Origin: Selenomonas sputigena
GTDB taxonomy: Bacteria; Bacillota; Negativicutes; Selenomonadales; Selenomonadaceae
Reading direction: 5' to 3'
Length of the DNA stretch: 64,000 nt
NCBI RefSeq assembly: GCF_026015965.1
Contig: NZ_CP110383.1
Span: 1-64,000 of the forward strand
Shown: positions 34,182-42,746 of the stretch, one piece after another
Position numbering within the stretch: the stretch's first letter is position 1
Layout of the letters: every line of letters begins with the position of its first letter
Made by a program: the position numbers and the translations under genes
Notes under the pieces: model-generated
What the model was told of the DNA's origin: nothing
Seen by the model: the letters and a program-made list of their open reading frames with translations, nothing else
The model's database searches: none

Positions 34182-34335
34182 GAAAGTCCAAGAAGTCAAG
34201 CCCGAAGGGCGCAGGCTGATTGGCTCTTTCATGTAAGGGCGTGCGCACCATGTCCACGAAGTGGACGTTTGTGCGTTAAGTTTACAATGAAAGTCCAAGA
34301 AGTCAAGCCCGAAGGGTGCAGGCTGATTGGCTCTT
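34175..34335. repeat. 54-bp direct repeats around a GAA-loop hairpin
   Basis: 34175-34228 and 34282-34335 are 54-bp copies with one mismatch, offset 107. Between them a compound hairpin (CGCAC/GTGCG enclosing GTCCAC-GAA-GTGGAC, 34244-34275) is found. The same pattern, repeat / GAA-loop hairpin / repeat, and the shared word TCAAGCC(C/T)GAAGGGCG are seen at 1-240. This looks like a dispersed intergenic repeat family of this genome. Confidence 0.85.
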
Positions 34336-34362
34336 CTGGTCAAGCTGCAAAAGGAGAATTTC

Positions 34363-35718
34363 ATGAACACATTGGCAAAGCATTTCAGTCTCGGCGGACT
34401 TTTGCGCTTCGCTGCGCCCGCCGTCGGCATGATGCTCGTCATTTCTATCTATACGGTGACGGATGGCATCTTCATCGGGCGCTATGCGGGAAGCCTCGCG
34501 CTCGCTGCATCGAACATCGTCTATCCTGCGCTGAATCTCGTATTTGGGCTTTCCATCATGCTTTCTTCGGGCGGCTCGGCTCTCGTTGCCAAGACGCTGG
34601 GCGAGGGCGATGCGGCATTGGCGAGAAGCCGCTTTACGCTGCTCGCCGTTGTCGGCGCAGCGCTCGGCATATTGCTCGCAGGCACGGTGTTCCTCTTCAT
34701 GGAGCCTATTTTGGCGCTTCTCGGCGCTTCACCCGAGCTTTATGCCGACTGCCGCGCGTATCTCTCGGCGAATATGTTCTTCGCGCCCTTTGTCGTTTTG
34801 ATGATCATATTCAACGCTTTTTATATCGCGGATGGCCGCCCCGTGCAGGGATTTCTCGTATCGTTGACAGCGGGACTTGTCAATGTCGGACTCGACTATG
34901 TGTTTCTCGCGCACTTCGGCATGGGTATCTTCGGTGCGGGCCTTGCGACGGGCATCTCGGATGTCGTCGCGGCGGTCTTGGGTCTCGTTTACTTTTCGCG
35001 CTACAGCCGCACGCTCGCGTTCGAGCGGTTTTCCTTCGCCGTGCGTCCGCTTTTCCAGGCACTTTACAACGGCTCTTCCGAGATGGTCACGCAGCTTTCC
35101 GTCGGCATTACGACGTATCTCTTTAACCTCGTGACATTCTCCTATGCAGGAGCGGACGGCGTCGCGGCGATCAGTGTCATCCTCTATGCGGAAATGCTCC
35201 TGACGGCAATACTCATGGGTTTCGCCAATGGTGTCGCACCTGTATTTTCCTACCAATTCGGCGCGAAAGGATATGCCGAGCTTCTGCGCCTTCTGCGGCT
35301 GTCGCTTGGCATTATCTTTCTCTTCGGAATTCTGTCCTTTGCGGCGGCAAATATATTTGCCGTACCGCTGATGACGCTGTTTCTGCCGGATGGAGGACGT
35401 GCCTATGCGCTGGCTCTCGGCGGCTTCGGGCTGTTCTCGTGGAGCTTTTTGCTCTGCGGTTTCAACCTTTTCTCTTCGACCTTTTTCACGGCGTTGTCGG
35501 ACGGCAGGATGTCGGCAATCCTGTCCTTTGTGCGCAATCTCGTCGGCATCGTGGTGTTCCTGCTGCTCCTGCCGCACTTTTTCGGCCTTGACGGCGCATG
35601 GCTCGCCGTTCCTGCGGCAGATGCGGCCGCCGTACTGCTTTCCTTCCGCCAGCTTTGGGGGGCGGCGCGTTCCTTTCGCGAGGACAAGGCGGCGGGCGCT
35701 GTGATTTTGGAGCGTTGA
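34363..35718 (+). CDS. MATE family efflux transporter
   Basis: The protein is 451 aa with twelve hydrophobic helices in two repeated halves, the usual MATE length and layout (FAAPAVGMMLVISIYTVTDG near the N terminus, NGSSEMVTQLSVGITT opening the second half). MATE pumps exchange cationic drugs or metabolites for Na+ or H+. AAAGGAG precedes ATG 34363. The gene follows the 54-bp repeat block directly. Confidence 0.9.
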   Translation: MNTLAKHFSLGGLLRFAAPAVGMMLVISIYTVTDGIFIGRYAGSLALAASNIVYPALNLVFGLSIMLSSGGSALVAKTLGEGDAALARSRFTLLAVVGAALGILLAGTVFLFMEPILALLGASPELYADCRAYLSANMFFAPFVVLMIIFNAFYIADGRPVQGFLVSLTAGLVNVGLDYVFLAHFGMGIFGAGLATGISDVVAAVLGLVYFSRYSRTLAFERFSFAVRPLFQALYNGSSEMVTQLSVGITTYLFNLVTFSYAGADGVAAISVILYAEMLLTAILMGFANGVAPVFSYQFGAKGYAELLRLLRLSLGIIFLFGILSFAAANIFAVPLMTLFLPDGGRAYALALGGFGLFSWSFLLCGFNLFSSTFFTALSDGRMSAILSFVRNLVGIVVFLLLLPHFFGLDGAWLAVPAADAAAVLLSFRQLWGAARSFREDKAAGAVILER

Positions 35719-35723
35719 GAGGT

Positions 35724-37334
35724 ATGTGTGCGAAAATGAAAGTTTCGAGAAATATCGGGAAGCATGCTGCGTGCTTTTTGGCTGCGGTCGGCGTGTTTTT
35801 CGGCGGGGCGGATTTGACGGCTGCTAAAGCGGGAACGACTGCCGCGGCGGTGTTGTCCGTGACAGATGCGGCGGCAGTTTCCGTGCAGTCTGCATCGAAG
35901 GCTGAGCTGGCGGACGATGTGCGGGCGCAGACGGAGGAAGATGCATCGCCCGACTATGGCGTGGCGCTCGGCGCTCCCTACGATGACGCCGGCTTCTGGT
36001 GCGATGCGGCAGGCGATCGCCTCCTTGGCACGGCAGAGGACGTGGTGCGTCTCAACGAGGAGCTGCACGCGAATCAGCCGAGTCTTGTTTCTCTGGCGGA
36101 ATTGCCGCGTGCCGTATCAAGGCGGCAGCTCCGACACTGGATGGAAGAAGCCGCGCCCGAGCGTGAAGATTGGTACGCGCCGACGGAGTCGCTTTCGGAC
36201 GAGGCATATCGGGCGACTGTTGAAAACTGCGCGGCGGACAAGCTGCCGCTCAGAAATCCTCTGCGCTATGGAATCTGCGTGCGCCGCGCCGACCTGCGCT
36301 GTTTACCGACCGAGGACACTTGGCTCGATGCGCCCGATGATGTCCATTACGACATCCTGCAGGCGACCGCCGTCGATCCCGCTGAGCCGCTTGCCGTTTG
36401 GAGCGAGAGCGCAGACGGCAAGTTCCTCTTCGTTTCCATGCGCTATTATCGCGGCTGGCTGGCGCGGGAGGCGGTTGCCTTGACAACGCGCGAGACGTGG
36501 CTCGCCTATGTGCAGCCTGAAGATTTCCTCGTCGTCACGCAAAATCGCTACGAAGCGCCCGAGGAGAGGGGCGGGCAGCTCTATCAGCTCGGCAGCCGCA
36601 TTCCGCTCGCAGCGCAGGGCGGAGCGCATCTCGCGCGTCTGCCGCAGCGTGCGGCGGACGGCAGTCTCCAAGAAATGCTTGTGGCGCTTCCGTACAGCGA
36701 GAGCGCGAGCCTTGCTGTGGAGGACGCGGGCGGCATGGAAGCCGCCGCACTCCATCGCGGTAGCCTGCCCTATACGGCGAACAATCTGCGCCGTGCGGCT
36801 TTCGCGTGTCTCGGCGACGTCTATGGCTGGGGCGGGCAGGATGAGAGCGTCGACTGCTCCTCGTTCGTCGCCGACGTCTATCGCACGGTCGGCATCGAGC
36901 TGCCGCGCGACGCCGATGAGCAGGGAGAGGCGTTTCTGCGGGCGAGTGCCCATGTGAGCGATGCAGAGAATGCGGCGCACGATGTGCGGGGCAATGGATC
37001 AGCCTCCGGGGTGCGTCGGCGCGGCACGGAAGATGCCGCGCCGCACATCTTTTTCACGCCTCTCGACGATCTCACGCCCGAGGAGCGAACCGAAGCGCTT
37101 CTCGCCGCGCCGCCCGCGAGCCTCCTCTTTCGCCCCGGCCATGTGATGCTCACGCTTGGTTCGGTCGATGGCAAGACGTATGTCATACATTCCTTGAGCG
37201 GCTGCTGGGAAAAGACGCAGGAAGGCCTCAAGCGCTGCCGCATCCGCCGCGTGCTCGTCAGCGACGCCTACTTTTTGACGAGCACGGAAGGCAGGAATCT
37301 CGACGATTGCACAGGGATGGGCAGTTTCCGATAA
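35724..37334 (+). CDS. exported SH3/NlpC-P60 family cell-wall hydrolase
   Basis: The protein is about 536 aa. A signal peptide (about residues 5-35) is followed by an N-terminal helical region, SH3b-like segments (about 170-275, containing RADLRCLP and YRGWLAREAV) and an NlpC/P60 domain with catalytic Cys in SVDCSSFVADVYR (about 375) and His in RPGHVMLTLG. It should cleave peptidoglycan stem peptides. A ~60-residue insertion separates the Cys and His motifs. Start is uncertain: ATG 35724 abuts GAGAGG and ATG 35736 has a long spacing. Confidence 0.85.
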   Translation: MCAKMKVSRNIGKHAACFLAAVGVFFGGADLTAAKAGTTAAAVLSVTDAAAVSVQSASKAELADDVRAQTEEDASPDYGVALGAPYDDAGFWCDAAGDRLLGTAEDVVRLNEELHANQPSLVSLAELPRAVSRRQLRHWMEEAAPEREDWYAPTESLSDEAYRATVENCAADKLPLRNPLRYGICVRRADLRCLPTEDTWLDAPDDVHYDILQATAVDPAEPLAVWSESADGKFLFVSMRYYRGWLAREAVALTTRETWLAYVQPEDFLVVTQNRYEAPEERGGQLYQLGSRIPLAAQGGAHLARLPQRAADGSLQEMLVALPYSESASLAVEDAGGMEAAALHRGSLPYTANNLRRAAFACLGDVYGWGGQDESVDCSSFVADVYRTVGIELPRDADEQGEAFLRASAHVSDAENAAHDVRGNGSASGVRRRGTEDAAPHIFFTPLDDLTPEERTEALLAAPPASLLFRPGHVMLTLGSVDGKTYVIHSLSGCWEKTQEGLKRCRIRRVLVSDAYFLTSTEGRNLDDCTGMGSFR

Positions 37335-37418
37335 GGCATGATGTGGTGACAAACCGTTTGACAGCCCTTGATGGTTTGAAGTGGTAAACTAAAACTGGAC
37401 ACAGAGGGGGTACATACC

Positions 37419-37610
37419 ATGTGCGAGCTGATAGAAAAATTCGGTGAGAGAAAATTGGAAGAGGGACGTCTTGAAGGACGTGTCGAATCGGCTCGTCAGA
37501 CGGCGATGGCTTTAATTGCTTTGGGGAAACTCACATTTTCCCAGATTGCTGAAGCAACACAGTTGTCCCAGGAAGAAGTTGAACGATTGGCAGGATCAAC
37601 AGGGGCATAA
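37419..37610 (+). pseudogene. Rpn-type nuclease, C-terminal remnant
   Basis: A 63-aa frame begins MCELIEKFGERKLEEGR and ends in a helix-turn-helix-like segment (LTFSQIAEATQLSQEEVERLA). This is the usual C-terminal tail of Rpn recombination-promoting nucleases, and the PD-(D/E)XK catalytic part is absent. A ribosome site (GAGGGGG) is present, so it may still be translated. One base after its stop the serine recombinase remnant begins, so the junction looks recombinational. Confidence 0.6.
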
Positions 37611-38717
37611 GCGAGGAGCATTTCCGAGAACGTCACATGGGGCTTGCGGAAGAGGTTCGCAGACGGCAAGTTCTCCGTCGGCTACTCGCGCTTTCTCGGC
37701 TACGACAAGGGCGAGGATGGAAATCTTGCCATCAACGAGGAGCAGGCCAAGATCGTGCGGCTCATCTTCCGGCTTTTCCTTGAGGGGATGACGGCTTGCC
37801 GAATTGCCAAGGAACTGGCCGCACGGCATATCTTGACGGTCACGGGCAAGGAGAAATGGAACGCTAAGACCATTCGGGGAGTCCTCGCCAACGAGAAATA
37901 CACGGGCTGTGCGAGGATTCAAAAGACCTTCACGCCGGACTTCCTCACCAAGAAAGCCGTCAAGAACTGCGGGCAAGTGCCAAGCTACTTCGTGGAACAG
38001 AGCCATCCTGCGATCATCGACCCTGCCGTGTTCGAGATGGTGCAGCGGGAGAGGGAGCGACGCACACGGGAAGGCGGGAGATACAGCGGCGTGAGCATTT
38101 TCTCGGGAAAAATCCGATGCGGCGAGTGCGGCGGCTATTTTGGCACTAAAGTCTGGCACTCAACAGACAAGTACAGACGCGTCATCTACCGTTGCAACAA
38201 CAAGTATGACGGGCAGAAATGCCAAACGTCGCATGTGACGGAGGATGAAATCAAGGCAGCCTTCGTCAAGGCATTCAATCGGCTGGTGACGGAGCGGAAT
38301 GAGATTATCACAAATGCACGGCTCGTTAGGCAGACACTTTGCGACACGACGGCACTTGCGGAGGAGAAAGCCAAGCTGCAGCAGGAACTGGCGGTATTGG
38401 TTGAGATGACGGAAAAATGCATCCGAGAGAACGCCCGCATTGCACAGAATCAAGAGGAGTATCTGCAGCACTACGAGGGACTTGTGGTGAGGTACGATGC
38501 CGCAAAGGCTCGGTTTGACGAGGTGACGGAAGCTATCTCTGCCAAGGAGGCACAGTCCGAGCGATTGGCATTGTTCATCAAGTGCATCAAGGAACAGAGT
38601 GCGCCTGTGGCAGAGTTCGACAGCCAACTGTGGGCGAGTATGGTAGAGTGCGTGACCGTGCGTGCGGATAAGGATATGACGGTGGTGTTTCGGGATGGGT
38701 CGGAAGTGAGCGTGTAG
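37611..38717 (+). pseudogene. large serine recombinase lacking the catalytic domain
   Basis: From 37611 the frame reads ARSISENVTWGLRKRFADGK, the point where the Recombinase domain of large serine recombinases starts, then a zinc ribbon (CGECGGYF and CNNKYDGQKC, about residues 150-190) and a coiled coil. The ~150-residue N-terminal resolvase domain with the catalytic Ser is missing and a stop lies just before. An internal ATG at 37644 may allow a 357-aa product, but it could not recombine DNA. It is the relic of an integrated element. Confidence 0.85.
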
Positions 38718-38760
38718 ATGTTTCGAGATTAGGGTAACTCTAATAAATTCAGCAGTTTCA

Positions 38761-39204
38761 TTATGGAATAAGGCTCTGCGAATTTATCTCTTTCGTTGAT
38801 TCTGCATCCGCTTCATTCGGCAGGAAATTGCTGATGTAAGGCGTGCGTCCCGCGAGCACATCGTCATAGAATCCTTGCTTCCAGTCGATGTAATCGACGG
38901 CTTCCTGCAGAGCCTTCATTTTTTCAAGCAATTCCTTACGCTTCCCCTCAAGCATAATCTTGCGCTCCGGGATGGTGGGGATGTCACCGAGACAAAGCGC
39001 GAGGTATGCTTTCATTTCGGCAAGGCTCATGCCGCAGTTCTTGAGACAAGTGAGGCTTTTCAGCCATGCAACATCATGATCGTCAAATATACGGTGATTG
39101 TTTCGATCCCGCTTGACGTTCGGCAAAAGTCCCTGATTGCAGTAGAATTTCAACGTTTCATAGTTCATACTGGTCGCTTCACAGGCGTCCTTCATTGTAT
39201 ACAT
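38761..39204 (-). CDS. MerR family transcriptional regulator
   Basis: The protein is 147 aa with the MerR N-terminal HTH and wing: YTMKDACEATSMNYETLKFYCNQGLLP, then HRIFDDHDVAWL, followed by a long dimerisation helix. It is of the AdhR/aldehyde-responsive style, commonly divergent from aldo/keto reductase genes, and here it faces an aldo/keto reductase remnant. A matching operator-promoter with 19-bp spacer lies at 39235-39265. Single Cys residues are present (8, 22, 53, 57, 71), so thiol-reactive electrophiles are possible signals. Confidence 0.9.
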   Translation of the reverse strand: MYTMKDACEATSMNYETLKFYCNQGLLPNVKRDRNNHRIFDDHDVAWLKSLTCLKNCGMSLAEMKAYLALCLGDIPTIPERKIMLEGKRKELLEKMKALQEAVDYIDWKQGFYDDVLAGRTPYISNFLPNEADAESTKEINSQSLIP

Positions 39205-39234
39205 GATCGTCCTCCAAAAAATTTCAAAAAAAGC

Positions 39235-39265
39235 TTGTGCGGTAGTTACTACCGCCTGTTATGAT
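39235..39265 (+). promoter_or_regulatory. MerR-type promoter with 19-bp spacer and operator
   Basis: TTGTGC (39235-39240), a 19-bp spacer, TATGAT (39260-39265). A perfect palindrome GCGGTAGT-T-ACTACCGC (39239-39255) fills the spacer. Overlong spacers with a central dyad are the hallmark of MerR-activated promoters. Confidence 0.85.
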
Positions 39266-39351
39266 AGCATTGTACAACAAAGAGCGGCGTGAAACAAGGA
39301 GCGCAACATGACCATTACAGAATTGCCCCTACAGAAAGGAGTGTCTCATAC

Positions 39352-39690
39352 ATAGAAAAGAAAGAACTTGGAAACAGCGGTATTTTTGTGTGTCCGATCA
39401 GTCTTGGCTGCATGGGTTTCAGTCATGCGATGGGAATACCCGTAGAACGTGACGAGGCTGTACGAACGCTGCGAACGAATACGGCTATGATTTCTTCGAC
39501 ACGGCAGAATGCTATCTCGGCTCGTTTGCCGATGGCAGCATCTCCTACAACGAAGAGCTTGTCGGTGCAGCGCTCAAAGGGCTGCGCGACAAAGTGATCA
39601 TCTCTACGAAGATGGGCGTCTATCACGACGCGGATCGCACACTCACATTGGACAGCCGTCCCGCAACGATTCGCAAAAGTATCGAGGGAA
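39352..39690 (+). pseudogene. aldo/keto reductase remnant
   Basis: The first frame gives EKKELGNSGIFVCPISLGCM to AVRTLR. After a frame change near 39470 the second gives NEYGYDFFDTAECYLG (with catalytic Asp and Tyr context) to TIRKSIEG, where homology stops. Where ATG is expected the sequence is ATA (39352), preceded by AAAGGAG. The C-terminal two thirds are absent and the next gene follows. Lost start, frameshift and 3' deletion together make this a clear pseudogene. An intact aldo/keto reductase is at 45174. Confidence 0.8.
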
Positions 39691-39719
39691 GACACCAACG
39701 GCAAAGGAGAGATTTCATC

Positions 39720-40805
39720 ATGATGTGGAAAACGAAGATTTTAACGGCAGCCGTCATCCTCGGACTGAGTTCCGGTTTCGGCTCTGCTCTTGCCATGACG
39801 CATCCTGTCACGATCGAGGATCAGGGCAGCTTTATGGCGGGCGGCGTGAAGATCACCGCGCCCGGCGTATACAAGGACAGCGAACCAACGAACTTTGACG
39901 GTGAGACCCTGCACGGCGATGCTGCCTATGTTTTCTGGCAAAAACCTCTGCACGCGAAAAAGAACGCCCTAGTCTTCCTGCACGGCTACGGGCAGTCGGG
40001 AAAAACATGGGAAACAACACCGGACGGGCGCGACGGCTTCCAGAACATCTTCCTTGCAAAAGGCTGGACGACCTATATCGTCGACGAGCCGCGCCGCGGG
40101 CGTGCAGGACAGTCGACCGTGCCCGCAGAGCTCAAGGCACAGCCGCAGGATCAGCTTTGGTTCAACAACTTCCGCATCGGGCAGTACCCGATGATCTTCG
40201 ATGGCATGGCGTTCCCGCGCGACGAGGAGTCGCTGCGGCAGTTCTTCCATCAGATGACACCCGACACGGGAAAATTCGATGTGGAGGTTGTCGCAAAGGC
40301 GATGGAGGCGGTCATTGACCGTACGGGCGATAATGTCCTCATCACGCACTCGGCGGGCGGCGGTCCGGGGTGGCTCGCGGCGATTCGCAGTCCCAAAGTG
40401 AAGGGCGTGATCGCTCTCGAACCGGGTACGTTCCCGTTCCCGCCGGGCGAGGTGCCTGTGGTTGAGGAGACAACAAGCCCGTTCCCCGCGCGCGGAATGG
40501 AGGTGACGGCGGAGGAGTTCGAGGCTCTTCTGAAAACGCCGATGGTCGTCTATTTCGGCGACAAGATCCCGACGGGCGATAAGCCGCACGAAATCTGGGG
40601 GCTCGACAACTGGCGCACGCGGCTGAACCTCGCAAGCCGCTGGGCGGAGGTCGTGCGGACACATGGCGGCGATGCGGAGATCATCGTTCTGCCCGATGTT
40701 GGCATCAAAGGAAACACGCACTTCCTCATGTCCGACCTCAACAACGCAGAGGTCGCGGCGGAGATGGAGCGATGGATGCACGAGAAGGGCTTGGATAAAA
40801 AGTAA
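39720..40805 (+). CDS. exported alpha/beta hydrolase 1
   Basis: The protein is 361 aa with a signal peptide (about residues 1-25) and an alpha/beta hydrolase fold: oxyanion segment LVFLHGYGQSG, nucleophile elbow THSAGGGP (about 207) and a late His in KGNTHFLMSD. AAAGGAGAG precedes ATG 39720. It is the first intact gene after the MerR-type promoter. Its preference is unknown. The family includes secreted esterases of Gram-negative and Negativicute bacteria. Confidence 0.85.
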   Translation: MMWKTKILTAAVILGLSSGFGSALAMTHPVTIEDQGSFMAGGVKITAPGVYKDSEPTNFDGETLHGDAAYVFWQKPLHAKKNALVFLHGYGQSGKTWETTPDGRDGFQNIFLAKGWTTYIVDEPRRGRAGQSTVPAELKAQPQDQLWFNNFRIGQYPMIFDGMAFPRDEESLRQFFHQMTPDTGKFDVEVVAKAMEAVIDRTGDNVLITHSAGGGPGWLAAIRSPKVKGVIALEPGTFPFPPGEVPVVEETTSPFPARGMEVTAEEFEALLKTPMVVYFGDKIPTGDKPHEIWGLDNWRTRLNLASRWAEVVRTHGGDAEIIVLPDVGIKGNTHFLMSDLNNAEVAAEMERWMHEKGLDKK

Positions 40806-40841
40806 TAATCATTTGGGGATTTGGGAAAGGAAGTTTTACCA

Positions 40842-41936
40842 ATGAAAAAATCAATCATAAAATCAGCACTTTTGATGTCTCTCGGACTCTTTGCATTTGG
40901 GGGCGGCGGTGCCTCGGCGAGCGAGAGCAAGCGTCCGAACGAGAATCCGTTCGGGCTCGTCTATCAGGGCGCACTGACGGAGAATGTCACGGGCAAGGTG
41001 AACATCCGCCCCGTAACGTACGAAGTGGAGGGCATCGAGGTTGCCGCGAATCTCTACCTTCCCGCAGACTACGATGAAACGAGCGACAAGAAATATGCTG
41101 CCGTGACCGTAGCGCATCCCAACGGCGCGAGCAAGGAGCAGGTGGCAGGGCTGTATGCACAGCGACTGGCGGAGCTTGGATACATCGCCCTTGCCTGCGA
41201 TGCACGCTATCAGGGCGCGAGCGGCGGCACGCCGAGACTGAGGGACTATCCCTCGAACCGCATCGAGGATATCAGCGGCATGGTGGACTATCTCTCGCAG
41301 CTGCCGAAGGTGGACAAGACCCGCATCGGTGCGCTCGGCATCTGCGGCGGAGGTGGCTATACACTCGCTGCGGCACAGACCGACAAGCGCATCAAGGCGG
41401 TTGCCGCGCTGTCGATGTTCAACTCCGGCAGGGTGCGCCGCAACGGTTTCCAGGATGCGGACATCAAGGGCATCCAGACACGTCTACAAAAGGCAGCGGA
41501 TGCACGGGAGAAGGAGCTCGCAGGGGAGATTGTCTATGAGGGATTCCTCCCGCCGAACGCCACCGATGAACAGCTCCGCGCCAAGATGGCGGAGCTTCCC
41601 GAAAACACGCTCTATCGCGACGGCATCGAATACTACGGCCTCTCCCACCGTCATCCGAACGCTACGGGAATCTACACCACCGAATCCTTTATGAAGCTCA
41701 TGGCGTTTGATGTGGAGGATCGTATGAAGCTGATCAATCAGCCCCTCCTGATGATTGCAGGCGAGAAGGCGGACACCCTCTATATGACGAAGGATGCCTT
41801 TGCCAAGGCGACCGGCACGGAAAACAAAGAGCTTTTCCTGATTCCGGGCGCGAGCCACATCCGTACCTACTGGGTGCCTGAGTACGTGGATCAGGCGATG
41901 GCACAGCTCCAGATGTTCTACGCAAAGAATCTTTGA
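40842..41936 (+). CDS. exported alpha/beta hydrolase 2 (dienelactone hydrolase-like)
   Basis: The protein is 364 aa with a signal peptide (about residues 1-25, ending near SASES). Its fold resembles the dienelactone hydrolase/DUF1100 group: NLYLPADYDE, VAHPNGASKEQ, DARYQGASGG and an elbow LGICGGGGYT in which Cys replaces the usual Ser. His in PGASHIRTYW is the probable third catalytic residue. ATG 40842 follows GGAAGTTTTACC weakly. It is in the MerR-controlled cluster by orientation. Confidence 0.83.
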   Translation: MKKSIIKSALLMSLGLFAFGGGGASASESKRPNENPFGLVYQGALTENVTGKVNIRPVTYEVEGIEVAANLYLPADYDETSDKKYAAVTVAHPNGASKEQVAGLYAQRLAELGYIALACDARYQGASGGTPRLRDYPSNRIEDISGMVDYLSQLPKVDKTRIGALGICGGGGYTLAAAQTDKRIKAVAALSMFNSGRVRRNGFQDADIKGIQTRLQKAADAREKELAGEIVYEGFLPPNATDEQLRAKMAELPENTLYRDGIEYYGLSHRHPNATGIYTTESFMKLMAFDVEDRMKLINQPLLMIAGEKADTLYMTKDAFAKATGTENKELFLIPGASHIRTYWVPEYVDQAMAQLQMFYAKNL

Positions 41937-41948
41937 TGAAATGAGATG

Positions 41949-42723
41949 ATGTCAATGAAAAAGGGCAAGAGCTTTATCGCGGCGGCGACTATGTCGCTCG
42001 CCCTCACTGTCGGCTCCGCATGGGCAATGCCGCTTCCCCTCGGCACAGATAATGACCGTCATCGGCATCGCAGGGACGGGACTTTATTAGGAGTGGGGCA
42101 AGGAGGCGGTTCTGATTCGTCCCGGGGATGTGGTGAATATTCCCGCAGGAGTGCCGCATTTCCACGGCGCGGCAAAGGATGCCCCGTTCCAGCAGTTCGT
42201 CATCTATGACAGCACATGGAAAGCGCCCGAAGGACACGCAGCACATACCGGCGCGCTCACCGAGGAGCAGTACGAGGAGGCGAATGAGAACGCCGCCGCC
42301 CCAAGCGCAATGCAGAACAATGACAGCGAGTTTTTGTTTGGCACTGGGATGACGGAGCTGACAACGCCCAATTTCAACTCTGCGGTATACCTCAGAAAGA
42401 TTCTGGGTACGCCGAATGCCGCAAATTCGCCCGAGTGGGTCTATGTTGCCTTTCCTGCAGGAACGTACAACCGCTGGCACAGTCACAAAACGGGGCAGGT
42501 GCTCATTGCGACCGACGGCATCGGCTATCATCAGATCAAGGGCGGTGCGTTGGAGGTTCTGCATCCGGGGGATGTGGTTTTCTGTCCGCCCAATGTCGTT
42601 CATTGGCACGGTGCATCTCCCACAAGCAAATTCGCCCACATCGCGATCAGTCCGCAGGATAATCACGATGTTACATGGTACGATTTCCCTACGGCGGAAT
42701 ATGAGGCAATCGTACCCGAATGA
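41949..42723 (+). pseudogene. exported bicupin remnant
   Basis: A signal peptide start (MKKGKSFIAAATMSLALTVG) runs to about 42030 and then the frame is wrong. The following frame reads VIGIAGTGLY, an amber stop (42090), then EWGKEAVLIRPGDVVNIPAG and an intact second cupin (HSHKTGQVL, HPGDVVFCPPNVVHWHG). Residues between the signal peptide and the first cupin strand are missing. A GTG at 42130 could still give 197 aa, but without export. A Gln codon changed to TAG is the simplest reading of the stop. Confidence 0.75.
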
Positions 42724-42746
42724 TTCCGTAAAAAGGAGAATAACGA

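Noticed and set aside
34363-37334. MATE pump and NlpC/P60 hydrolase as one functional operon
   Set aside because: They are close (5 bp) and may share a message, but nothing in their families links them, so no joint function is claimed.
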